A program made the translations under genes and the position numbers. A model generated the notes under the pieces. It did no database searches and was not told the DNA's origin. It saw only the letters and a list, made by a program, of their open reading frames with translations. Shown piece by piece: positions 1-8,919 of a stretch of DNA of 64,000 nucleotides. Origin of the DNA: Chitinophaga hostae (GTDB lineage: Bacteria; Bacteroidota; Bacteroidia; Chitinophagales; Chitinophagaceae); contig NZ_JAGTXB010000005.1 in assembly GCF_018224885.1 (NCBI RefSeq), forward strand, positions 124,001 through 188,000, read 5' to 3'. Each line of letters opens with the position of its first letter. Position 1 is the stretch's first letter.

Positions 1-286
1 TATAGATTCTTCCGCTGATGCGGTGGAAGAGGGGATAACGGGAACGAATACCCGGCATAAACTGCCAGGGTCCCAGTAACATAAATAACATACCTGGCAG
101 TATATGCATAAACGTTAGTACAGGGTGTTGGGCAAAGCCGCCATCGAAGGGCGCCGCTCCGGATGGATTGAACGATGGGATCAGGCCGGCGATAGCCAGG
201 GTTCTCCTGATCACCATGGCGATACCAACGGCGGTGAGAAAGAAGGCGGCAATACGCAGGAGCGTCGCTGTTTTTTGATGGGTCAT
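1..286 (-). CDS. DUF2306 family membrane protein (partial, C-terminus outside window)
   Basis: The reverse strand is open from an ATG at 286 to the window edge, giving 95 residues. It begins MTHQKTATLLRIAAFFLTAV, a transmembrane segment, and contains HILPGMLFMLLGPWQFMPGI followed by HRISGRIY. The 'H..PG....LGP.Q......HR..GR.Y' pattern is that of DUF2306 predicted integral membrane proteins, whose function is unknown. The rest of the gene lies to the left of the window. It is divergent from the FtsX-type permease at 547, and the 260-bp gap between them holds two palindromic sites that could serve either gene. Confidence 0.75.
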   Translation of the reverse strand, partial: MTHQKTATLLRIAAFFLTAVGIAMVIRRTLAIAGLIPSFNPSGAAPFDGGFAQHPVLTFMHILPGMLFMLLGPWQFMPGIRSRYPLFHRISGRIY

Positions 287-416
287 AAAGTTGCAGAGAA
301 ATGGTCTGACCTAAAAATAGTATTCCGGTAGAAGGAGAGCAGGGCAAAGGATGCGAGCAGGGAAGATGTTGCGACACAAAGGGGAGATTCGGCGATATGA
401 ATGCGGAGCGGCTGAT

Positions 417-453
417 TGTCCGATTTTGAACAGCATTGGCCCGGAACCGGACA
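417..453. promoter_or_regulatory. Tandem TGTCCG-N4-CGGACA-like sites upstream of the permease gene at 547
   Basis: Two 16-bp semi-palindromes lie at 417-432 (TGTCCGATTTTGAACA) and 438-453 (GGCCCGGAACCGGACA). They match the perfect TGTCCG-GAAA-CGGACA palindrome found before the permease gene at 8645. Their centres are 21 bp apart, two helical turns, as expected for two dimers of an activator bound on one face. I found no convincing sigma-54 -24/-12 element between them and the start at 547. Assignment to an NtrC-family activator is inferred from the 8645 copy. Confidence 0.5.
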
Positions 454-546
454 GTATTCTTTTAGCCAGGTGTTGCTAATCAACTGTTTATAAACAGGTA
501 AATGGTTTGTAAATGAATAGCGTCTATTACTCTAAAATAACTTTAC

Positions 547-2943
547 ATGCTGCGGAATTACTTTCTTACTGCCTGGCGTAACCTGGGACATAATAAGGCC
601 AGCGCTTTCATAAATATCATAGGATTGGCGATGAGTATCACTTGCAGCCTCCTTATTTTTATGTTTGTAAGTTACCATTACAGCTTTGACGGCTTTCATC
701 CTGATAAAGACAGGATATACCGTGTGTTTACTGAGTTCAATGATGAAACGGTGTTTTATTCTACCGGTGCGCCAAGCCCGCTGGGAAAGGCATTTCGTAC
801 AGATTTTACCTATGCGGAGAAGACAGCCAGAATTGTTAGTTATAACAACGCCATTATGTCCCTGCCGCAGGAAAACGGTACGCCGAAGTTTAAAGAAGAA
901 CCAGGCATTGCATTTACAGAATCATCCTTCTTTGATATTTTTAATTTCCCGCTGGTGTTGGGCAGCAAAAAAAATATACTCGCCGCACCCAATGAGGCCG
1001 TTGTTACGGAAAGAATTGCTGCTAAATACTTTGGCAGTGCGCAAAATGCAATTGGAAAAACCATCCGCTTTGATAATAAAGTCAATTTTACAGTAACCGG
1101 TGTTTTAAAAGATCTGCCCTCCAATAGTGATACTAAAACGGAAATATTTGTATCCTACAACAACCTGAGACAGCAGAATCCGTTTACGGGCAGTGACAGC
1201 AGCTGGGGTGGCGTATATGGCGGCAGCAGGTGTTATTTGTTGCTAAGGCCCACTGCTACCCTGGCCCAGGTAAACCAGGCATTGAACCTTACCGTTAAGA
1301 AATACTACAAAGGCAAAGACCTGGATGTATGGAAATTTAAGATATTGCCGCTGGACCAGGTTCATTTCAATGACACATTCGAAGGGTCTATTGACCGCAA
1401 ATATCTTTGGGCGCTGATTAGTATTGGAATTTTCCTGGTCATCACTGCCTGCCTGAATTTTATCAACCTGGCTACGGCGCAGGCATTGCACCGGTCTAAA
1501 GAAATTGGTATCCGGAAGGTGATGGGCAGTTTAGGCGGACAGCTGTTCTGGCAGTTTATGGCAGAAACCGCGGTAGTTACTTTTATAGCAGCTATGGTGG
1601 CCTGTTGTCTTACGTTGATTGCCATACCCTATCTCAACCAGCTGCTGGATATCGATATGAAGGGTCAACTTTTGGGAAACCCCCGGCTGTTGCTATTTTT
1701 GTCGCTGCTCTCCCTGGTAATTATATTTTTGGCCGGCTCTTATCCATCCCTGGTAATGGCCCGGTTCCAACCAGCGGTATCACTAAAAGGCAAACTTACC
1801 GAAAGGCATATTGGGGGTTTCTCCCTGCGCCGCGTGCTGGTGGTAACACAATTTGCCATTTCACAGATGCTCATCATTGGTGTTATTGTCATTGCAGGGC
1901 AGTTGCGATATTCCACCACTTCTGATCTTGGCTTCAATAAAGAAACTATCGTGATGTTGCCGGTTCCGGTGCCGGACAGAGCAAAAATGAGTACCCTGCA
2001 GCAGGGGCTTAAGGCTATCCCCGGTATAGAAAAACTGTCTTTTTGCCTGCACGCACCGGCTAGCCTGGGAGGTAATGTTACGGGGCTGCGTTTCGATAAC
2101 CGTCCCGAAGAGGAACACTGGAGCACCAATGCCCTGGATGTGGACAATGAATACCTGTCTACTTTTGGATTAAAGCTGCTGGCCGGCCGTAATTTTTTTC
2201 CGTCTGATACCGCAAGGGAATTTGTCGTAAATGAAACCTTCCTTAAAAAAATGAATGTCAGCAATCCCCGGGATGTGATTGGTAAAAACCTTTCACTGGG
2301 AGACGGAAGCAGGAAGGGACCTATTGTTGGTGTGGTAAAGGATTTTTACACCAATTCCTTTCATACCGAAATCGCGCCTATTTGCCTGATGCCGAATTAT
2401 TACAATTATATTAACTGCGCGGTGAAAATAAAAAGCGGTACGCTGCGGCAAACGCTGGCTGCTGCAGCGCATAAATGGAACGAAGTGTTTCCCGAATTTG
2501 TGTATAGTTATGAGTTCATGGATGATCGTATTGCAAAATTCTACAAGCAGGATACAGTTATATTGAAACTGGTGGAGGTATTTTCACTGATAGCTGTTTT
2601 TATAGGCTGCCTGGGCCTCTATGGTCTTGTATCGTTTATGGCTGTTCGCAGAACCAAAGAAATCGGTATCCGCAAACTATTGGGGGCCGGTCTTCAACAG
2701 ATCCTGTGGTTATTCGGAAAAGAATTCAGCCTGCTGCTGATCATCGCTTTCGTAGTGGCAGCACCGGTTGCCTGGTTTGTTATGAGCAGGTACCTGGAAG
2801 ATTATAAGTATCGCATTCACATGGGGCCCGGCGTTTTTGTACTGGCTATATTGTCTACTTTCATCGTTGCTATGCTCACGGTAGGTTATCGCGCTATAAG
2901 ATCCGCTTTGGCAAATCCCGTTAAGAGTTTGCGCAGCCAATGA
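547..2943 (+). CDS. ABC transporter permease, MacB/FtsX type
   Basis: A 798-residue inner-membrane protein of the two-module MacB/FtsX permease type common in Bacteroidota. The start MLRNYFLTAWRNL is the usual N-terminus, with a first membrane helix near residues 20-42 and a large periplasmic MacB-like domain to about 270. A three-helix FtsX domain (about 285-405) carries SKEIGIRKVMGS, then comes a second periplasmic domain, and a final FtsX domain carries TKEIGIRKLLGA. It ends in the typical ANPVKSLRSQ. Such permeases work with a separate MacB-type ATPase in efflux or envelope stress, but no ATPase is adjacent. The substrate is unknown. A second homologue follows 182 bp downstream on the same strand and may be co-transcribed. 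Confidence 0.93.
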   Translation: MLRNYFLTAWRNLGHNKASAFINIIGLAMSITCSLLIFMFVSYHYSFDGFHPDKDRIYRVFTEFNDETVFYSTGAPSPLGKAFRTDFTYAEKTARIVSYNNAIMSLPQENGTPKFKEEPGIAFTESSFFDIFNFPLVLGSKKNILAAPNEAVVTERIAAKYFGSAQNAIGKTIRFDNKVNFTVTGVLKDLPSNSDTKTEIFVSYNNLRQQNPFTGSDSSWGGVYGGSRCYLLLRPTATLAQVNQALNLTVKKYYKGKDLDVWKFKILPLDQVHFNDTFEGSIDRKYLWALISIGIFLVITACLNFINLATAQALHRSKEIGIRKVMGSLGGQLFWQFMAETAVVTFIAAMVACCLTLIAIPYLNQLLDIDMKGQLLGNPRLLLFLSLLSLVIIFLAGSYPSLVMARFQPAVSLKGKLTERHIGGFSLRRVLVVTQFAISQMLIIGVIVIAGQLRYSTTSDLGFNKETIVMLPVPVPDRAKMSTLQQGLKAIPGIEKLSFCLHAPASLGGNVTGLRFDNRPEEEHWSTNALDVDNEYLSTFGLKLLAGRNFFPSDTAREFVVNETFLKKMNVSNPRDVIGKNLSLGDGSRKGPIVGVVKDFYTNSFHTEIAPICLMPNYYNYINCAVKIKSGTLRQTLAAAAHKWNEVFPEFVYSYEFMDDRIAKFYKQDTVILKLVEVFSLIAVFIGCLGLYGLVSFMAVRRTKEIGIRKLLGAGLQQILWLFGKEFSLLLIIAFVVAAPVAWFVMSRYLEDYKYRIHMGPGVFVLAILSTFIVAMLTVGYRAIRSALANPVKSLRSQ

Positions 2944-3125
2944 TTGTCAAAGATCCACGCCGGCTGGTTTATAACTTTTTGAGACAGGCGTTTCGTTTTA
3001 CAACCGGTCGCCTGCTGTATCAAAAACGAACACATTAGCAAAAAAATGCTGCTTAAATTATTGACAGGTATGTTATTCTTTCATGGCATGCTTTTAAACA
3101 ATTAGAGTAGCAGATATTTACCGTC

Positions 3126-5489
3126 ATGATAAGAAACTATTTCCGGATTGCCTGGCGCAACCTGATCCGCAACAAATCATTTTCCACTATTAATATACTG
3201 GGATTGGCCCTGGGGCTGGCCTGCAGTCTTGTAATGATATTATGGATACAGGACGAACGTGCCATGGATCGTTTTCATGCCGGCAGTGATCATTTGTACC
3301 AGGTATATATCCGGCAAACTTCAAACGGAAAGGTAGATGGCGGGTACCTCACGCAGGGACCACTGCCCGGGGAGTTAAAAAGAACTGTTCCGGAAATAGC
3401 ATACGCCAGCGGCTTACAATATTATCCACCAGTAGCCTTCCAGGCAAACAATAAAGTAGTAAAAATGAACGGCGGTTATGCCGGCGCGGATTTCTTTAGT
3501 ATGTTCAGCTACCCGGTGTTGCAGGGAACAAAAGAGGCGGCGCTGAGTAAACCTGGTGTGATCGCAATTTCCAGGCATATGGCCGAATTGTTTTTTGGCA
3601 GCCCTGAAAAGGCCATCGGACAGGTGATCCGCTATGAAGATACCACCAGTCTTTCTGTGAGTGCGGTGTTTGATATACCCGCCCACTCTTCTCAGCAATT
3701 CGACTATCTCCGTACATGGGATGATTTTGTCAGCTCAAATCCATGGACAAAATCATGGGGCAGTTTTAGTCCTGCTACGTATATCCGGCTCCGTGACCAG
3801 GCCGATGCAGATAAAGTAGCGGCCAAAATAAAAGATTTCGTTTATAACTACCAGCCCCGTAACCAGGGCACATCTATGGAGCTGGGGCTGCAGCCCTATG
3901 CCGAAAAATACCTGCATAGCGTATTTGAAAATGGGGTTCCTGCCGGCGGAAGAATTTCCTATGTGCGGCTTTTTACGTTGCTGGCCATTTTTATCCTGCT
4001 GATTGCCTGCATTAACTTTATGAACCTGGCTACCGCACGCGCGGTAAAAAGAGCGAAAGAAGTAGGCGTAAGGAAAGTAGTGGGCGCCATGAGAGGGGTG
4101 CTGATCATACAGTTTATCGGAGAAGCAATCCTGCTGGCCTTTATCGCCATCATCATAGCTTTGTTGATAGTGGCGTTACTCCTGCCGGCCTTTAACCAGC
4201 TTAGCGGTAAGCAATTATTTATCCCATTTGGCTACCCGGTTTTCTGGGCTACTTTGGCAGGCTTGCTCCTGTTTACCGGTTTTGTGGCAGGTAGTTATCC
4301 TGCGCTGTTTTTATCTTCCTTAAATCCTATCCGCGTGCTGAAAGGCAGTTTGAAATTCAGCAGCAGCGCACTGTATTTCCGCAAAGGACTGGTGGTATTC
4401 CAGTTTACTTTATCTATTATCCTGATAGTAGGCATGGTAGTGATTTACCGGCAAATGGATTATATACAGACAAAGAACCTGGGCTACGACCGGCAAAACC
4501 TCCTGTATATTCCGCTGGAAGGAACGCTGCTCTCCAAATATCCTGTATTCAAAGAACAGGCCGCCAACCTGCCCGGCGTAATGGATATTTCAAAGATGAA
4601 GGAAACGCCAACTGTTATTGAGCATCATAAGAGCGACCTGGACTGGACCGGCAAAGACCCCGGCGACGCCGCTTCTTTTGCAGATGCTGCAGTAGGATAC
4701 GATTTTGTAAAAACAATGCACCTGCAATTGCTGGAAGGCCGCGATTTTTCGAAGGACTTTGGCAACGACTCCGGTAGTTTCCTGTTGAATGAAGCAGCCG
4801 TAAAAAGAATTGGTTATACAGATCCCATAGGACAACCATTCCGGCTTAATAACCTGCAGGGAAAGATCATTGGTGTGTTGAAAGACTTCCACTTCAATTC
4901 TATGCATGATGCTATTGAACCACTGGTGATCCGTTTGGATGAAAATCCTAAATGGGGTAATATCCTGGTACGTACCGAGCCAGGTAAAACCAAGGCGGCA
5001 CTTGCAGGACTGGAAAGGATCTGCAAAACCATGAACCCCAACTTCCCTTTTACCTACCAGTTCTCAGACCTGGAATATACCAAATTGTATAAGAGTGAAC
5101 AGATGGTTAGCAGGCTATGTAATTATTTTGCAGGTCTGGCGATCTTTATCTCCTGTCTTGGTTTGTTCGGTTTGGCCATGTTTACCGCCGCGCAGCGTAC
5201 CAAAGAGATTGGCGTAAGAAAGATACTGGGCGCCTCCGAATCAAACATTTTTATACTGCTCTCTGCCAACTTCCTGCAACCGGTAGCCGTTGGTATGCTG
5301 ATCGCTTTCCCGTTGTCCTGGGTGGGGATGAATCAATGGCTGAAAGATTTCGCTTATAAAATAGACCTGGAATGGGGCATCTTTGCTTTCGCCGGTCTGA
5401 CGACTATTTTCATTGCCTTGCTCACCGTTAGCTTCCAGAGCATAAAGGCGGCATTTATGAACCCTGTAACAAGTTTAAAATCGGAGTAA
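3126..5489 (+). CDS. ABC transporter permease, MacB/FtsX type
   Basis: A 787-residue paralogue of the preceding gene with the same layout: N-terminal helix (MIRNYFRIAWRNLIRNKSFS), MacB-like periplasmic domain, three-helix FtsX domain with AKEVGVRKVVGA, second periplasmic domain, and terminal FtsX domain with TKEIGVRKILGA and C-terminal NPVTSLKSE. No enhancer-like palindrome of the kind seen before 547 and 8645 is visible in the 182 bp upstream, which suggests read-through from the gene before it. No ATPase partner is adjacent. The family is certain, the substrate is not. Confidence 0.93.
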   Translation: MIRNYFRIAWRNLIRNKSFSTINILGLALGLACSLVMILWIQDERAMDRFHAGSDHLYQVYIRQTSNGKVDGGYLTQGPLPGELKRTVPEIAYASGLQYYPPVAFQANNKVVKMNGGYAGADFFSMFSYPVLQGTKEAALSKPGVIAISRHMAELFFGSPEKAIGQVIRYEDTTSLSVSAVFDIPAHSSQQFDYLRTWDDFVSSNPWTKSWGSFSPATYIRLRDQADADKVAAKIKDFVYNYQPRNQGTSMELGLQPYAEKYLHSVFENGVPAGGRISYVRLFTLLAIFILLIACINFMNLATARAVKRAKEVGVRKVVGAMRGVLIIQFIGEAILLAFIAIIIALLIVALLLPAFNQLSGKQLFIPFGYPVFWATLAGLLLFTGFVAGSYPALFLSSLNPIRVLKGSLKFSSSALYFRKGLVVFQFTLSIILIVGMVVIYRQMDYIQTKNLGYDRQNLLYIPLEGTLLSKYPVFKEQAANLPGVMDISKMKETPTVIEHHKSDLDWTGKDPGDAASFADAAVGYDFVKTMHLQLLEGRDFSKDFGNDSGSFLLNEAAVKRIGYTDPIGQPFRLNNLQGKIIGVLKDFHFNSMHDAIEPLVIRLDENPKWGNILVRTEPGKTKAALAGLERICKTMNPNFPFTYQFSDLEYTKLYKSEQMVSRLCNYFAGLAIFISCLGLFGLAMFTAAQRTKEIGVRKILGASESNIFILLSANFLQPVAVGMLIAFPLSWVGMNQWLKDFAYKIDLEWGIFAFAGLTTIFIALLTVSFQSIKAAFMNPVTSLKSE

Positions 5490-5583
5490 AATCTGCCTGC
5501 TTTGGGGTGCTAATTCCCCATATTCTGCTGAAATAGCTGCTGCTGCCTATGGCACGTGGATTGCCGCCACATAGGTAAACTCA

Positions 5584-5802
5584 ATGGTTATGAAAGTATC
5601 TGGCATCATCCTCATTATTGCAGGTATTGTGATGATCCTTATCCCGGGTTTTTTCGTGCAAACCGAAAAGAAGGTCGTGGATATTGGTCCCGTTGAAATC
5701 AATAAAAAAGAAAACCGTTGGATCGGCTGGCCTACCTATGCAGGTGGTATTGTAGTGGTGGCGGGTGTGGTGTTGCTGGTTTCGGGAAAGAAGCGGGAAT
5801 AG
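5584..5802 (+). CDS. Small two-helix membrane protein, unknown function
   Basis: Encodes 72 residues (70 if the second ATG at 5590 is used). There are two hydrophobic helices, about residues 7-25 (GIILIIAGIVMILIPGFFV) and 51-67 (YAGGIVVVAGVVLLV), joined by a charged loop and ending in GKKRE. It resembles small uncharacterised Bacteroidota membrane proteins, and I recognise no specific domain. It sits between a permease gene and a small cytosolic protein on the same strand. Confidence 0.6.
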   Translation: MVMKVSGIILIIAGIVMILIPGFFVQTEKKVVDIGPVEINKKENRWIGWPTYAGGIVVVAGVVLLVSGKKRE

Positions 5803-5862
5803 CCATTCTGGCCTTTTAAGACCGGCCTTTCCTTTTTTTGTACCTTGGAGGGTAAAAAAGAG

Positions 5863-6240
5863 ATGGCCACCTCTATCCTTGATCAATCCAAAGACCCGGT
5901 GCTAAAAGCCTTTATAGCCGGAAAATCTGATGTGACGCTGGGGCTGTTGCGGCATTTTATAGCGCAGTATACGCAGTTGGGCGATGTTTACCTGTATCCA
6001 ACCAAATCGATGGCAGGCATTGGTATCGATGATCGCCGCGTTGCCTGGATAACACAGCTGGGGAAGAACTTTGTGCACATTGTTTTCCCGTTTGAAAAAA
6101 CCTACCCCGACAATCTCTGTTTTCAGAAAATAGCACAGGTGCCCGGCACACAGCAGTTTAACCATCATTTCCGTATGTACCTGCCGGAAGATGTGAATGA
6201 AGAAGTGTTGCAGTTTATGCGTTTGTCGCTGCAGCCGTAA
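5863..6240 (+). CDS. DUF5655-like small protein
   Basis: 125 residues starting MATSILDQSKDPVLKAFIAG. I prefer the ATG at 5863 to the upstream one at 5845, because a GGAGG lies about 10 nt before 5863 and a TACCTTGG promoter-like box at 5840-5847 would overlap the longer start. The protein has no signal peptide or membrane segment. The central part (YLYPTKSMAGIG...AWITQLGKNFVHIVFPF...QKIAQVPGTQQFNHHFRM) resembles the DUF5655 family of small cytosolic proteins that measure or bind something unknown. The convergent permease gene ends 3 bp downstream. Confidence 0.65.
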   Translation: MATSILDQSKDPVLKAFIAGKSDVTLGLLRHFIAQYTQLGDVYLYPTKSMAGIGIDDRRVAWITQLGKNFVHIVFPFEKTYPDNLCFQKIAQVPGTQQFNHHFRMYLPEDVNEEVLQFMRLSLQP

Positions 6241-6242
6241 TA

Positions 6243-8645
6243 TTATTCTGATTTTAATGACTTTACCGGGTTGGCCAGTGCCGCTTTCACAGATTGTATG
6301 CTGACGGTTAGTAATGCGATAGCCATGGTAAGCAGGCCTGCCACAGCAAACATCCACCACTGTATTTGTATGCGGTAGGCGTAATCCTGTAGCCAGCGAT
6401 TCATGATATACCAGGTGAGTGGTGTGGCAATAACCACCGCTATCCCCACAAGTTTTACAAAATCCCGCGACAGCAGTTGCACGATGCTGCTTACCGAGGC
6501 GCCAAGTACTTTGCGGATGCCTATTTCTTTGCTGCGTTTGGTGATGTTATACGCGGTGAGGCCCAGAATGCCGAGGCAGGTGAGGAATAATGTAAAGAGA
6601 GAGAAGATCTGGACGATCTTTCCGAATTGTTGGTCAGCTTTATATTGCTGGTCAAATAATTCGTTGAAGAAATGATATTCAAACGGATATTCGGGGTATT
6701 GCTCCTGCCAGCTGGAGCGGATTTTTGCCAATGTTTGTTTGAGGTTGCCGGTATTTAACTTTGCCGCATAGAACGCGCCGCCGTTAGTACGGTACCAGTG
6801 TATCATGGGCAGTATGGCGCCTTTAAGCGATTGCTGGTGGTAATCATCAACCACGCCAATGACGGTACTGTAACCGAGACTGGTCCAGGAGAGGGTCAGT
6901 CTTTTGCCGATGGCCTCTTGCGGGCTGCTGAAGCCAAATAATCTTATCGCCTCTTTGCTCAGGATCATTTGGTCGCTGTTGGGAACGCCTGCACGGAAGT
7001 TACTACCTGCCAGCAGCTTGATGTTCATGGCAGGCAGAAAATTTTCATCGATCCCATAAGCATAGAAAGTATAGTTCAATCCTTTGTCTGATCCCAGCTG
7101 GCTGATGCCGCTGGTAGCGGAAAGTTCGTGTAAACTTACACCGGGTATTGCTTCCGCAGCAGTGATCTTTTCCACCTGCGGCAGTTGTGACACGTTGTTG
7201 AGAAAAGCGGCACTCTGTTGACGGCGGATGGAGTCTATTATCTTTCCCTGCCCGCCGGGTGCACGAAGAATCAGTGTTTGGTCAGTATTGATGCCCAGGT
7301 CCTGGCTGCGCATATACGAAAGTTGCCGGAAAACGATCAGCGACGCGGACAGCACAATCAGCGCTGCAGCAAACTGACCAACTACCAATACCTTTCTGAA
7401 TAGCACGCCTCCGGACGTTGCTGTGAATGATCTCCGGGTAACGCTCACCGGTTTCACAGCCGACAATACCAGCGCGGGATACAGGCCGGAAAGGAGGCAG
7501 TTAAAGATGAACAACGCAGCGGCCGAGAACCAGAAAAAAGAAGTTTGGAAAAAAACAGTGCTGATAGGTCTGCCGGTCAGCTGTACATAAGCCGGCAGCA
7601 GCAGGTATATGAGCAACAAACCGAGTAACAAAGCCAATGCATTCACCAGTATCGTTTCAGTCATGAATTGTTTTATCAGCGACATACGGGAGGAACCCAG
7701 GGCCTTGCGCATACCGGTTTCTTTGGTTTTGTCGGCCGCCCTTGCAGTAGTAAGGTTTACATAATTCACTGCGCCTACCAGTAATACCAGTGCTGCTATC
7801 ACCAGCATAAACTGTACGGTTTTGATATCGCCGTTTTCTTCCGGTTCAAAAGATTTATGGGAGTGAAGATGGATATCTTTCATGGGCTCTGCCACAAAGC
7901 GGTCGTCTTTTACTTTTTCCTTCGATAGCTGTACCAGTTTTTGGTTAAAGGCGGCGAGGTTCGCATGCGGTACCAGCTGCACATAGGTATAGTTATTATT
8001 AGCGTTCCAGCTGTTCAGATCTATTCCTCTCCTGGTCAGCGATGTAAGCGACAGTAACAGGTCAAATTTGAGATGGGTATTGGATGGCACATCTTTGATG
8101 ACTGCTGTAACCGTGAAAGTCCAGTCTCCGTCCTGGAATACTTTGCCCACAGCAGGTTCGTTGCCATACATCCGTTTTGCCAGCGATTCCGTTAACACTG
8201 CCTGCATCGGCGCCGCTACTGCGGTGGCCGGATTGCCTTCTATAAAGTCATAATTGAAAATGGTGAACATGGAAGGGTCTACCGCATATACATTATCGAG
8301 TTTGAAGATCTTCCCGTTGGATTTTATCTCCGGTACTTCTTCCATATGTTCTACCCGTACATAATCCACTACCTCCGGCATTCCTTTTTTTACGGCTGGC
8401 CCAAGCGGAGGATGGGTTTCACAGTCAGTTACGACAAACTCTTTTCCTTTGTAGTTATCGAGGGTGATGCGATAGATGTCGTCTGCTTTTTTGTAGAAAT
8501 TTTCGTAGCTGTATTCATAGCGGGCATAGTTGATAATAAACAGGAAAGCTGCGGTGGCAAGGGCCAACCCTGAAATATTGATAAAGGTGTAAAACTTATC
8601 TTTTGTGATATTACGCCAGGCAATTTTCAGATAATTTTGGAGCAT
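6243..8645 (-). CDS. ABC transporter permease, MacB/FtsX type, with sigma-54 promoter
   Basis: An 800-residue member of the same permease family, on the opposite strand. The N-terminus is MLQNYLKIAWRNITKDKFYT, then a helix at about 20-40, a MacB-like periplasmic domain, FtsX helices with TKETGMRKALGS, a second periplasmic domain, and final FtsX helices with SKEIGIRKVLGA and C-terminal NPVKSLKSE. Its upstream region has a near-consensus sigma-54 promoter and a perfect enhancer-type palindrome, so it is probably activated by an NtrC-family response regulator encoded elsewhere. No ATPase is adjacent. Confidence 0.93.
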   Translation of the reverse strand: MLQNYLKIAWRNITKDKFYTFINISGLALATAAFLFIINYARYEYSYENFYKKADDIYRITLDNYKGKEFVVTDCETHPPLGPAVKKGMPEVVDYVRVEHMEEVPEIKSNGKIFKLDNVYAVDPSMFTIFNYDFIEGNPATAVAAPMQAVLTESLAKRMYGNEPAVGKVFQDGDWTFTVTAVIKDVPSNTHLKFDLLLSLTSLTRRGIDLNSWNANNNYTYVQLVPHANLAAFNQKLVQLSKEKVKDDRFVAEPMKDIHLHSHKSFEPEENGDIKTVQFMLVIAALVLLVGAVNYVNLTTARAADKTKETGMRKALGSSRMSLIKQFMTETILVNALALLLGLLLIYLLLPAYVQLTGRPISTVFFQTSFFWFSAAALFIFNCLLSGLYPALVLSAVKPVSVTRRSFTATSGGVLFRKVLVVGQFAAALIVLSASLIVFRQLSYMRSQDLGINTDQTLILRAPGGQGKIIDSIRRQQSAAFLNNVSQLPQVEKITAAEAIPGVSLHELSATSGISQLGSDKGLNYTFYAYGIDENFLPAMNIKLLAGSNFRAGVPNSDQMILSKEAIRLFGFSSPQEAIGKRLTLSWTSLGYSTVIGVVDDYHQQSLKGAILPMIHWYRTNGGAFYAAKLNTGNLKQTLAKIRSSWQEQYPEYPFEYHFFNELFDQQYKADQQFGKIVQIFSLFTLFLTCLGILGLTAYNITKRSKEIGIRKVLGASVSSIVQLLSRDFVKLVGIAVVIATPLTWYIMNRWLQDYAYRIQIQWWMFAVAGLLTMAIALLTVSIQSVKAALANPVKSLKSE

Positions 8646-8678
8646 GTTTACTTCATTTATGTGAATGCCCTTACAACC

Positions 8679-8694
8679 TGCAAGAAAGTTGCCA
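8679..8694 (-). promoter_or_regulatory. Sigma-54 (-24/-12) promoter of the permease gene at 8645
   Basis: The reverse strand reads TGGCAACTTTCTTGCA. This matches the RpoN consensus TGGCAC-N5-TTGCA in both conserved dinucleotides (GG and GC) and in their 12-bp offset. It lies 34-49 bp upstream of the ATG at 8645, placing the start site near 8667. Confidence 0.7.
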
Positions 8695-8736
8695 TATCGG
8701 TAATCCGCCGCCAGCAGCAGTTTCGGTTTTTCGGGG

Positions 8737-8752
8737 TGTCCGGAAACGGACA
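8737..8752. promoter_or_regulatory. Perfect palindrome TGTCCG-GAAA-CGGACA, enhancer-binding site candidate
   Basis: A 16-bp dyad with 6-bp perfect arms, centred about 78 bp upstream of the predicted sigma-54 start site. A further half-site TGTCCG lies at 8757-8762. Spacing and symmetry suit an NtrC-family activator dimer. Related sites occur at 417-453 before another permease of the same family. Confidence 0.6.
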
Positions 8753-8919
8753 GCCTTGTCCGGTATTGACGGCTTAGCCAACAGGTGGGCGGCGGCGCTT
8801 ACGGAAGGCGCCGGGCATTTGGCGCCATTTGCAGGAAACATGGATATAGTTGCCGGTTAACTAAATAAGGAATGTTATATTTATAAGGTTAGCGCATTTC
8901 TTTTTTTAAAAACTGTACT

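Noticed and set aside
530-546. TAACTTTA promoter-like box directly before the permease start at 547
   Set aside because: It ends 2 bp before the ATG, so the transcript would start inside the coding sequence, while the conserved MLRNYF N-terminus shows that 547 is the true start.
3000-3030. ACAGGCG/CGCCTG inverted repeat between the first two permease genes as a regulator site
   Set aside because: The arms are short with a long spacer and do not match the TGTCCG palindrome; a weak hairpin after the first gene is as likely.
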